Below are positions 5,958 through 11,585 of a stretch of 11,585 bases of DNA, piece by piece. Positions within the stretch are counted from its first letter, which is position 1; each line of letters opens with the position of its first letter. A program made the position numbers and the translations under genes. Under the pieces are notes generated by a model. The model saw nothing but the letters and a program-made list of their open reading frames with translations. It made no database searches and was not told the DNA's origin. Origin of the DNA: Simkania negevensis (GTDB taxonomy: Bacteria; Chlamydiota; Chlamydiia; Chlamydiales; Simkaniaceae); contig JACPWA010000174.1 in NCBI GenBank assembly GCA_016191565.1, positions 1 through 11,585 of the forward strand. Reading direction: 5' to 3'.

Positions 5958-6623
5958 TTAATTATGACACTTTTGCCTAATATCAATCTTTGAAAAAATC
6001 TCTTCCATCTCCCGGTCTTCATTGCGAGCTAAAACCACAAGTTTTCCCTGCAAAGGAGCAGTTTCCCCAGAAAGGGGAAGATAATTGAGATGGGTGAGCT
6101 GAAGGCGGATGAGAGCTGCTTTGGCTACTACAAGCCCCTCGATTTTTTCTTCTACTAAGGCTTCTATTCGCTTGTCGATTGTGCCACGCACTTCGATACA
6201 GCGAAGATCTTTTCTTATCTTACGTATCATTTGATCGCGCCGTTTTGAGGAGGAGCCGATGAGTGCTCCCTCTCTTAATTTTTCTAAACTGTCCCCTTCT
6301 TTCATGAGAAGAACATCAGAGGGATCTACTCCCCGAGTAAGGGCGACCATTTTGAGTCCATAAGGTAAAGGATCAGGGAGATCTTTGGCTGCGTGAATGC
6401 TAATGTGACAATTGTGGCTCAGCACAAGTGCATCGATCTCTTTGGTAAAAAAATCGGTTTTCTCAAGGTCGCGCAGAGAAGAAGTAAGGTCGAGATCTCC
6501 TTTTGAAAAAAGAAAAGTGGGAACAAACTGAAGAGAGGGGAAAAAAATACGGATCTCCTCTTCTACCTCTTTGGCCTGGGCTTTAGAAAGAAGAGAAGCG
6601 CGGCAGGCAACAGTAATGTTCAT
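5958..6623 (-). CDS. hemC: Porphobilinogen deaminase (hydroxymethylbilane synthase), short form without domain 3
   Basis: HemC joins four porphobilinogen molecules into hydroxymethylbilane, the substrate of HemD. The first two domains are recognisable: RASLLSKAQ (8-16), the catalytic segment HAAKDLP with Asp81 in the place of E. coli Asp84, GSSSKRR (123-129) for the paired substrate-binding Arg residues, RGTIDKRIEAL (147-156), and VVAKAALIRL (165-174). The protein ends at 221 aa, whereas most family members have about 310. The C-terminal domain with the GGCxxPxG Cys that anchors the dipyrromethane cofactor is absent, and the downstream 351 bp do not encode it in any frame I read. Chlamydial HemC proteins are, from memory, also short (about 240 aa), so this is probably a lineage feature rather than a local break. 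The ATG overlaps the radA stop (ATGA). Confidence 0.87.
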   Translation of the reverse strand: MNITVACRASLLSKAQAKEVEEEIRIFFPSLQFVPTFLFSKGDLDLTSSLRDLEKTDFFTKEIDALVLSHNCHISIHAAKDLPDPLPYGLKMVALTRGVDPSDVLLMKEGDSLEKLREGALIGSSSKRRDQMIRKIRKDLRCIEVRGTIDKRIEALVEEKIEGLVVAKAALIRLQLTHLNYLPLSGETAPLQGKLVVLARNEDREMEEIFSKIDIRQKCHN

Positions 6624-8005
6624 TTTTTCGTTAATGCAGAGTTAAGTAAAAGATCGATAGCTTCATCCACCCATCTCACACCAACAAGCTGGATCTCAGA
6701 GCTAATATTTTTCCCTATCCCTTGCATATTTTTAGAAGAGAGAAATGCCTCCTTAAATCCCATGTTGATCCCTTCTTTAAGTCGACTTTCAATCCGAGGA
6801 ACACTCCGGACCTCTCCACCTAGGCCCACCTCTCCTATGGCAATCGTATGAGGAGATACAGCTTTTCCCAAATAGGAGGAGGCAATTGCTAGAACAATGG
6901 CAAGATCAATTGCTGGTTCTGAGATTTTTATTCCCCCTGCAATCGATACAAAAACATCGAGGGAGTGGAGCTGATAAGCCATTTTCTTTTCCAATACAGC
7001 GAGAAGAAGGGTCAAACGCTTCGGATCCAATCCGGCAGAGCGGCGAGATGAAGTGGCAAAGGAGGAAGGGGCCACCAGCGCCTGCACCTCGACTAAAATA
7101 GGACGTGTTCCTTCAATGGTAGGAATAATCACTGAGCCTGGAGCTCCTTTTACCCTTTCTTCTAAAAAGACTTGAGAAGGATTAAGAACCTCTTTCAGCC
7201 CTTTTTCATCCATCTGAAATAGGGCAACATCATCAGTTGGACCAAATCGGTTTTTAATCGATCGGATAAGGCGCACCCCATGCTCCCGATCTCCTTCAAA
7301 CTCAAACACTCCATCGACAATATGTTCCAAAACCCGCGGTCCAGCAATATCACCGCTCTTGGTCACGTGACCTATCAAAAAAGTGGTGATATTCTGCCCT
7401 TTGGCAAGATGCATACATTCCATGGCAATTTCCTTCACCTGAGTGACCGATCCAGGAGAGGAAGGTATTTCTCCTTTGTAGACGATTTGCACCGAATCGA
7501 TAATGAGAATATCAGGTTTTAGCTCTTGAATACTGATAAGAATTTGTGAAAAGAGGATTTCGCTGTAAAGGTAGAGCCTTTCACTTGAAATGCCAAGCCG
7601 CTTTGCACGCATAGAGGTCTGCTCTACAGATTCTTCTCCACAGACATAAAGAACAACAAGTCCTTGATCAGCAAATTGTTTCGAGAGCTGGAGCAGGAGG
7701 GTGGATTTCCCAACGCCTGGTTCTCCCCCAATAAGGTTGAGAGAACCTATTACAATCCCTCCTCCGACCAATCGGTCAAATTCTTGGTAGCCTGTTTTAA
7801 TTCGGTAGAGAGGATCAGAAGAGACTTCTTGGATGAGAAGAGGTTTTTCACTTCTCCTAAGTTTAGCTTCAAAGCGAGAAGAAATCTCCTCTACTATTTT
7901 CTCCTCTTTAAACGTATTCCAACTTTTACAAATAGTGCAGCTTCCTGACCATTTAAGTTGTTTATGACCACATTCTTCACAGACCCAAGAAATTTTCTGT
8001 TTCAA
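6620..8005 (-). CDS. radA: DNA repair protein RadA (Sms)
   Basis: RadA is a RecA-like, ring-forming ATPase that helps recombination intermediates branch-migrate and be resolved during DNA repair. The 461-aa length is normal. The N-terminal zinc finger has Cys at 9, 12, 23 and 26 (CEECG…CTICKSW). Walker A is GGEPGVGKS (93-101), Walker B is LIIDS (167-171), and the RadA-specific KNRFG motif is at 251-255. Residues about 280-460 form the Lon-protease-like domain (for example IAGGIKISEPAIDLAI). The start is TTG at 8005-8003, which overlaps the rnc stop (TTGA); no in-frame ATG exists before the zinc finger, so TTG is well supported. The gene sits between rnc and hemC with 4-nt overlaps on both sides, implying one operon with coupled translation. 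This order matches Chlamydia as I recall. Confidence 0.97.
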   Translation of the reverse strand: MKQKISWVCEECGHKQLKWSGSCTICKSWNTFKEEKIVEEISSRFEAKLRRSEKPLLIQEVSSDPLYRIKTGYQEFDRLVGGGIVIGSLNLIGGEPGVGKSTLLLQLSKQFADQGLVVLYVCGEESVEQTSMRAKRLGISSERLYLYSEILFSQILISIQELKPDILIIDSVQIVYKGEIPSSPGSVTQVKEIAMECMHLAKGQNITTFLIGHVTKSGDIAGPRVLEHIVDGVFEFEGDREHGVRLIRSIKNRFGPTDDVALFQMDEKGLKEVLNPSQVFLEERVKGAPGSVIIPTIEGTRPILVEVQALVAPSSFATSSRRSAGLDPKRLTLLLAVLEKKMAYQLHSLDVFVSIAGGIKISEPAIDLAIVLAIASSYLGKAVSPHTIAIGEVGLGGEVRSVPRIESRLKEGINMGFKEAFLSSKNMQGIGKNISSEIQLVGVRWVDEAIDLLLNSALTKK

Positions 8006-8724
8006 TCGATCTTTTTTTCTCCCCTTTCCATTTTTTTTAAAGCTGTTTCAGCCGCTTTTTGCTCTCCCTCTTTTTTTGAAGATCCTAGACCTCTGCCTAG
8101 TTCCTTTCCCTCTAACAGGACGATAACATGGAAAACCTTACTATGATCGGGTCCCTCAGCTTTGATTACTTCATAAACGGGAGATTTTTGAGTGGTTTTT
8201 TGAAAAAACTCCTGCAGTTCTGCTTTATAATTGCGCAGCGGGTCGCCAATGATACGAAGAATCTCCTCTTTAAAATGGAGAAAGAAAAAATGACGCGCCG
8301 GATGGTATCCCCCATCGAGGTAGATAGCCCCCAAAAGAGCTTCAAAAAAATCGGCCAAAATGCTCCTTCTTCCCTTTCCTTGATTCATCGCCTCTCCTTT
8401 TCCTAGGAGAAGGTAGGAACTCAAAGAAAGTTTATCAAGATATTGGCTACATGCTACCGCTTCAACCAAACGAGAACGAAGATAGGAAAGTTCTCCCTCT
8501 CGATGATTAGGGAGATGAAGATAGAGAAATTCGCTGACAAGAAGCCCTAAAATCGCATCCCCTAAAAACTCTAACCTCTCATTATGTCCACTCACCATTC
8601 GATGCTCATTGGCATAGGAGCGATGCACAAAGGCAAGAGCAAGATGAGTTTTTTCTTTAAAACTGTAGCCGATTTTAGTTTCGATCTTCCCGATTTCCCT
8701 TTGTAACTTTTCGAAGGATTCCAT
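8002..8724 (-). CDS. rnc: Ribonuclease III
   Basis: RNase III cuts double-stranded RNA, including rRNA precursors, as a homodimer in the cytosol. From the chosen start the protein is 240 aa. The nuclease signature HNERLEFLGDAIL lies at 47-59 with metal-binding Glu49, Glu52 and Asp56; the second acidic pair is Asp125 and Glu128 in ILADFFEALLG. Residues about 161-232 form a double-stranded RNA binding domain, ending with GLGSSKKEGEQKAAETALKK. The ATG at 8724 is preferred because AGG lies 7 nt upstream and the resulting N-terminus has the usual distance to the IGYSF segment. An ATG nine codons upstream (8751) would give 249 aa but lacks a Shine-Dalgarno sequence. It is the first gene of rnc-radA-hemC and is divergent from the CT296-like gene. 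Confidence 0.95.
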   Translation of the reverse strand: MESFEKLQREIGKIETKIGYSFKEKTHLALAFVHRSYANEHRMVSGHNERLEFLGDAILGLLVSEFLYLHLPNHREGELSYLRSRLVEAVACSQYLDKLSLSSYLLLGKGEAMNQGKGRRSILADFFEALLGAIYLDGGYHPARHFFFLHFKEEILRIIGDPLRNYKAELQEFFQKTTQKSPVYEVIKAEGPDHSKVFHVIVLLEGKELGRGLGSSKKEGEQKAAETALKKMERGEKKID

Positions 8725-8731
8725 AAAACAA

Positions 8732-8734
8732 CCT
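8732..8734 (-). promoter_or_regulatory. Weak ribosome binding site of rnc
   Basis: AGG on the minus strand lies 7 nt before the ATG at 8724. It is short, but the alternative ATG at 8751 has nothing comparable. Confidence 0.3.
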
Positions 8735-8770
8735 GGGAAAATTCTTTCCATTCGATTAAACTAAACGGAC

Positions 8771-8790
8771 CTGCTCAATTTTGCGAGCAG
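8771..8790. repeat. Small inverted repeat in the rnc / CT296-like divergent region
   Basis: CTGCTC (8771-8776) and GAGCAG (8785-8790) form a 6-bp stem with an 8-nt loop. It lies between two divergent gene starts, where an operator could sit, but a 6-bp stem is not strong evidence. Confidence 0.25.
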
Positions 8791-8818
8791 TTGCAGTGTA
8801 GCAATTTGAATAGATAAT
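8791..8818 (+). promoter_or_regulatory. Candidate promoter of the CT296-like gene
   Basis: GATAAT at 8813-8818 matches the -10 hexamer at five of six positions. TTGCAG at 8791-8796, 16 nt upstream, shares the TTG of a -35 box. RNA would start near 8825, about 12 nt before the ATG at 8837. Confidence 0.3.
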
Positions 8819-8836
8819 TAGAAGAGTCATTTCTTT

Positions 8837-9565
8837 ATGGGAAAATTCACCCTTCATGCCGCTCATACCAATTTTTTTCAAAAACACCGCTTTTTAGAAT
8901 TAGAGGAGCTCCTTTCAGAAGAGGAAGTAGAGACTCTAAAAGAAGAGTGTACTCACACCCTTGCTAGCCGCTTGCATCTCTCCCCTACAGCGCTCTTGAG
9001 ACGGGACCAGAAAACCCTCTATCTTGCTGGAAGAGATCTTTGGAGGGAAAACTCCCGAATCCAAAAAATTATTTTTCATTCCCACTTAGCAAAACTCGCC
9101 TCCCTTTTAACCAAAAAAAGACCTTTAAGAATTGTCTATGACCAACTTTTTTTTTCCCCTAGATCAGAACAGGAAAAGAATTTTTTTCCCCTTTTCAACC
9201 ACAAAAATTCTTTAGAGCAAATAAGTTGTTTTCAGGGACTGGTGTGCGGTCTTTTTCTAAAACTCGATTTTTCTCTTAATGAGAGCAAAAATAGCCCTAT
9301 GTCCCTTATAGAAGAAACCTCCTCTATTAATCCTATTCCACATAAAAAGGGAAGTGCGATTTTCTTTCGTCCCGACCTCACCCTTTCTCTTGATGAACTC
9401 TTCTCTTCTCATCCCTTTCAACTCCTCATCGCTTATGGCGATGAAAATTCCCTGTATATGAGAGAAGATAGAGACCCTTTGACCCACTCTCTTAAAAAGT
9501 TAGGCTACTCTTTTGGAGATAAGCTGAAAAATGAGACCCATCCTTTCCTCTATCAAGGAATGTAA
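8837..9565 (+). CDS. Chlamydial conserved protein of the CT296 (DcrA) type, Fe(II)/2-oxoglutarate oxygenase-like fold suspected
   Basis: The protein is 242 aa. The assignment rests mainly on position: it is divergent from rnc, which is followed by radA and hemC, and in C. trachomatis CT296 is next to rnc. The N-terminus (FFQKHRFLELEELLSEEEVETLKEE, about 13-37, read as two pieces) has the opening seen in phytanoyl-CoA hydroxylase-like oxygenases. CT296 was first reported as an iron-responsive regulator (DcrA) and later shown to have a fold like Fe(II)/2-oxoglutarate-dependent enzymes. No HxD or HxE triplet, the first part of the usual iron-binding triad, occurs anywhere in this protein, so classical oxygenase chemistry is doubtful. 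There is no signal peptide or membrane segment, so a cytosolic location is likely. The Shine-Dalgarno sequence is weak (GAAGAG 10 nt upstream). Function is unknown. Confidence 0.6.
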   Translation: MGKFTLHAAHTNFFQKHRFLELEELLSEEEVETLKEECTHTLASRLHLSPTALLRRDQKTLYLAGRDLWRENSRIQKIIFHSHLAKLASLLTKKRPLRIVYDQLFFSPRSEQEKNFFPLFNHKNSLEQISCFQGLVCGLFLKLDFSLNESKNSPMSLIEETSSINPIPHKKGSAIFFRPDLTLSLDELFSSHPFQLLIAYGDENSLYMREDRDPLTHSLKKLGYSFGDKLKNETHPFLYQGM

Positions 9566-9586
9566 CAACTACTTAGAAAGTGGCGA

Positions 9587-9631
9587 AAAATGTTCTCAAA
9601 AACCCTTCATTTTCGAGTTTTGAGACATTTT
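9587..9631. repeat. Hairpin downstream of the CT296-like gene, possible terminator
   Basis: AAAATGT (9587-9593) and CTCAAAA (9595-9601) pair with TTTTGAGACATTTT (9618-9631), giving 14 bp with one bulged T at 9594. The loop is 9602-9617. The stem ends in T-rich sequence (CATTTTCTT) on the + strand, 22 nt after the stop at 9565. It could end transcription, although the T-run is part of the stem. Confidence 0.5.
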
Positions 9632-9634
9632 CTT

Positions 9635-9679
9635 ATACCAAGCACGCTTAAAAATTGCAGTTTTAAGCGTGCTTGGTAT
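9635..9679. repeat. Perfect 19-bp inverted repeat with 7-nt loop
   Basis: The arms 9635-9653 and 9661-9679 are exact reverse complements (outer end ATACCAAGCACGC, inner end TTAAAA). The loop ATTGCAG is at 9654-9660. It lies 4 nt after the preceding hairpin and 73 nt before the lipoprotein start. No T-run follows on the + strand (GATGTGTTTTC). On the minus strand the right flank is AGAAAATG, so there is no clear terminator there either. An unusually long perfect stem for a short intergenic gap. Confidence 0.7.
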
Positions 9680-9740
9680 GATGTGTTTTCTGTTTACTTC
9701 GATTTTTCATAAATGATAGATTGGAGCAATCAGCATAAAC

Positions 9741-9744
9741 AAGG
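9741..9744 (+). promoter_or_regulatory. Ribosome binding site deciding the lipoprotein start
   Basis: AAGG lies 7 nt before the ATG at 9752. The more upstream in-frame ATG at 9713 would add 13 polar residues before the signal peptide. Confidence 0.4.
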
Positions 9745-9751
9745 CAAACAA

Positions 9752-10324
9752 ATGAAGATGAAAACGAAACCTAAAGCAATTGTTTTTCTAGCTCTTCTTT
9801 CTCTTTCCGGATGTGCCGATACAAAGCACACCACTCATCTTGACTACTATCCTCCGAAAGAGATGCAAGGAATGTTAAAAACTCCAAACGCCCAAGGCAT
9901 TCTGGTCTCTATTCAGTGCAAAGACAGTCGAGTAAATAAAGAGGAGCAAAATCTTTACCTCCCTTTTCTTCAGGAAGAAATTCAACCTTTTGTAGAAAAC
10001 AGCTTTATGGCAGAACTTCTCAACCGAGGATTTAAGATAGATAAAAAGGGAATGAATATTGAAATTGAGGTAGTAAAATTCTCCAGCAATTATACTCGCA
10101 AGTTATTTACAGGAGAAATCTCTGCTGAAGTGATTCTCAATGTGGTCATCAAAGATAAGAAAGGAAGAGCGATCTTTTCTAAGCCTGTGATGGGGACTGC
10201 AACATTAGGAGCAGTGCTTTTCCAAAATGAAAAAGATGTCATCATGACACTGAATAAAGCATTTGCTCAGGCTGTGCAACATGCAATCAACGATGAAGAA
10301 TTTATCTGCACTCTTCTGGAGTAG
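9752..10324 (+). CDS. YajG-like lipoprotein
   Basis: From the chosen start the protein is 190 aa. It has a lipoprotein signal peptide: basic MKMKTKPK, a hydrophobic core, and the lipobox LSLSGC, with the lipidated Cys at residue 21. The mature part has an alternating-strand pattern with SRVNKEEQNLYLPF, FMAELLNRGF, FTGEISAEVILNV and TLGAVLFQNEKD, which reminds me of the E. coli YajG family (uncharacterised, anchored in the envelope). That family call is by eye. The ATG at 9752 is preferred over 9713 because it has a Shine-Dalgarno sequence and gives a standard-length signal peptide. The BioF-like gene starts 13 nt after its stop, so the two are probably co-transcribed, though no functional link is evident. 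Function is unknown. Confidence 0.72.
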   Translation: MKMKTKPKAIVFLALLSLSGCADTKHTTHLDYYPPKEMQGMLKTPNAQGILVSIQCKDSRVNKEEQNLYLPFLQEEIQPFVENSFMAELLNRGFKIDKKGMNIEIEVVKFSSNYTRKLFTGEISAEVILNVVIKDKKGRAIFSKPVMGTATLGAVLFQNEKDVIMTLNKAFAQAVQHAINDEEFICTLLE

Positions 10325-10337
10325 TGGGAAAAAGCCC

Positions 10338-11525
10338 ATGGAAGACAAATACCTTTTTTATCAAAAAGCACTAGAAAAAAAACGGGAACAAAAAGAATTT
10401 CATCAACTCCGTTGCCTTCTTCCTCTAGAAGAGCGAGATCTTTCTCAAGGAGAAAAGGCTTTAAACTTCTCTTCAAGCGATGTTCTCGGTTTGTCTCAAC
10501 ATCCTTTCATCAAAAAAACAGCGATTAAATATGTGCTAGAATGGGGTGCAGGCACTACCCCCTCCCGGCTAGTTACTGGCCACATAGAATGTCATCGGCA
10601 AGTAGAGGAAAAACTAGCTACACTGCTCGGAAAAGAAACTGTCTCCCTTTTCCCTTCTCCCTATTTAATTCATGAAATGACCCTCTCCACTATTGCTAAC
10701 CGGCGTTCCTTGCTCTTTGTCGATCGCTCATGTCACTTGGGATTAATGAAAGCAGCTAAGATGAGTCAAGGAAAGATGCTCCTTTACGAACACAATGATA
10801 TGCAGCAACTAAAAGCTCTTTTAGAAAAAAACAAGATGACCCCTGCCTCTGCCAAGCTCATTATTTCAGAGACCCTCTTTGGGTTTGATGGAACAGAATG
10901 TGATATGAAAACCTTAGATAAGTTAGCAAGCGAGTACCAAGCCCTTCTTTATCTCGATGATTGCAATGCAGTAGGGATCCTTGGCAAATGTGGGATGGGG
11001 CTAGCAGCTCAAAGACAAGGAAGTGATCTTGTCGTCGGAGCCTTTGGCAAAGCATCTGGCTCTTTTGGCGCTTACTTAGCAACTCCAAAAATCATTCGCA
11101 ACTATCTCATGGCCTTCAATCCGCAGCTCCAGGAAATCACTCTCCTTCCTCCTGCTGTTTTAGGAGCGATCGACGCTGTCCTTGAGCTCATTCCTGATAT
11201 GCAACAAGAAAGGAATGCAGTGTTAGAAAACAGCGAGAAACTTCGTCTTCATCTTCAAGAAGAGGGATGGAATGTTTCTTCAACTCCTTCACAGTTTTTG
11301 CTGCTTCAAAATCTTTCTGAAGAGGAATTTGCAAAATGCAGCCGTTTTCTTGCTCGTGAAAACATTTCAGCTACCCTGTTTCCTTACGGGGCTCTCCACC
11401 ATGTTGAAGGAAAGATCAGAATTGCCCTTACAGCTTTACATACAGAAAAAGAACTTACCTCTCTTCTTAGCGCATTAAAGAAGTTGAGAAAAGAGCTCTT
11501 AGAAGAAGTTTACAAGGTTCATTGA
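10338..11525 (+). CDS. bioF: Alpha-oxoamine synthase family PLP enzyme, BioF-like (8-amino-7-oxononanoate synthase homologue)
   Basis: This 395-aa protein belongs to fold-type I PLP enzymes. In this family an amino acid condenses with an acyl-thioester and loses CO2; BioF makes 8-amino-7-oxononanoate for biotin. Visible segments are LNFSSSDVLGLSQHP (42-56), SRLVTGHIECHRQVEEKLA (76-94), DRSCHLGLMKAA with His133 for stacking on PLP (129-140), SETLFGFDGT (177-186) and FGKASGSFGAYLA with the PLP Lys at 238 (236-248). The PLP-ring Asp is kept in LDDCNAVG (206-213). Asn210 stands where BioF has His207 of DDAHGTG. The start is the ATG at 10338, with GGGA 8 nt upstream; an upstream in-frame ATG at 10263 would overlap the lipoprotein gene. 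No other biotin gene is in the window, so biotin synthesis is likely but not proven; the substrate may differ. Confidence 0.8.
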   Translation: MEDKYLFYQKALEKKREQKEFHQLRCLLPLEERDLSQGEKALNFSSSDVLGLSQHPFIKKTAIKYVLEWGAGTTPSRLVTGHIECHRQVEEKLATLLGKETVSLFPSPYLIHEMTLSTIANRRSLLFVDRSCHLGLMKAAKMSQGKMLLYEHNDMQQLKALLEKNKMTPASAKLIISETLFGFDGTECDMKTLDKLASEYQALLYLDDCNAVGILGKCGMGLAAQRQGSDLVVGAFGKASGSFGAYLATPKIIRNYLMAFNPQLQEITLLPPAVLGAIDAVLELIPDMQQERNAVLENSEKLRLHLQEEGWNVSSTPSQFLLLQNLSEEEFAKCSRFLARENISATLFPYGALHHVEGKIRIALTALHTEKELTSLLSALKKLRKELLEEVYKVH

Positions 11526-11561
11526 TTTATACCATTTATCAAAAATAACTTTGTATTTCAG

Positions 11562-11585
11562 CTGCGTCAAAGCTGCCGGGATTTA
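11562..11585. repeat. Partial copy of a repeated motif, cut by the window edge
   Basis: CTGCGTCAAAGC (11562-11573) is identical to 1569-1580, inside the loop region of the palindromic element, and CCGGG follows 2-3 nt later in both places. The sequence runs off the right edge, so whether a full element starts here cannot be told. Confidence 0.4.

Noticed and set aside
5679..9679. CRISPR array or one repeat family made by the large hairpins
   Set aside because: The hairpins at 5679-5740, 9587-9631 and 9635-9679 do not share sequence and are not regularly spaced.
9713..9751. Upstream start of the lipoprotein
   Set aside because: It puts 13 polar residues in front of the basic n-region of the signal peptide and has no Shine-Dalgarno sequence at normal spacing.
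10263..10337. Upstream start of the BioF-like gene
   Set aside because: It would overlap the lipoprotein gene by 62 nt, lacks a ribosome binding site and adds 25 residues unlike any BioF N-terminus.

Overview
The window looks like a chromosomal segment of a member of the phylum Chlamydiae, most likely an environmental (Parachlamydiales-type) lineage. The argument is gene content and order. A ClpC C-terminus lies beside an HTH-EIIA fusion (PtsN_2 type), followed by ptsN, dut and accD, and then a rnc-radA-hemC block with a CT296/DcrA-like gene divergent from rnc. As I recall it, Chlamydia trachomatis carries the same neighbours in the CT286-CT299 interval. This assignment rests on remembered synteny and on the protein sequences, not on a database search. 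Base composition is moderately AT-rich and looks uniform, with no obvious foreign island.

Layout. Positions 1-554 (+) hold the 3' end of clpC. Positions 606-3567 (-) hold, in transcription order, accD, dut and ptsN, then a 0.3 kb gap, then the HTH-EIIA fusion. That gap contains a strong-looking + strand promoter, a doubtful 77-codon ORF and a nearly palindromic, possibly MITE-like element. Positions 3709-5606 (-) hold an MFS transporter gene followed 2 nt later by hemD. Positions 5607-5957 are the only stretch over 300 bp with no convincing gene; it carries a 23-bp-stem hairpin, two smaller hairpins and a short imperfect tandem repeat. Positions 5958-8724 (-) are rnc, radA and hemC, joined by 4-nt stop/start overlaps and so probably one operon. 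Positions 8837-9565 (+) are the CT296-like gene, 9566-9712 carry two tandem hairpins, and 9752-11525 (+) are a YajG-like lipoprotein gene and an alpha-oxoamine synthase (BioF-like) gene 13 nt apart. The last 60 bp contain a 12-bp motif that also occurs inside the palindromic element near 1.57 kb.

How the genes fit together. Two consecutive steps of tetrapyrrole synthesis (HemC, HemD) lie close together, separated by the hairpin-rich spacer and an MFS gene. HemC is a short form that ends before the usual cofactor-binding domain. AccD (fatty acid synthesis), Dut (nucleotide pool cleaning) and two EIIA-Ntr-type proteins, one fused to a DNA-binding domain, form a second cluster. I found no rRNA, tRNA, CRISPR array or recognisable transposase, and no clear evidence of a wholly new system. 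The points most worth following up are the repeat and hairpin elements, the truncated HemC, the missing iron triad in the CT296-like protein, and the His-to-Asn change in the BioF-like active site.
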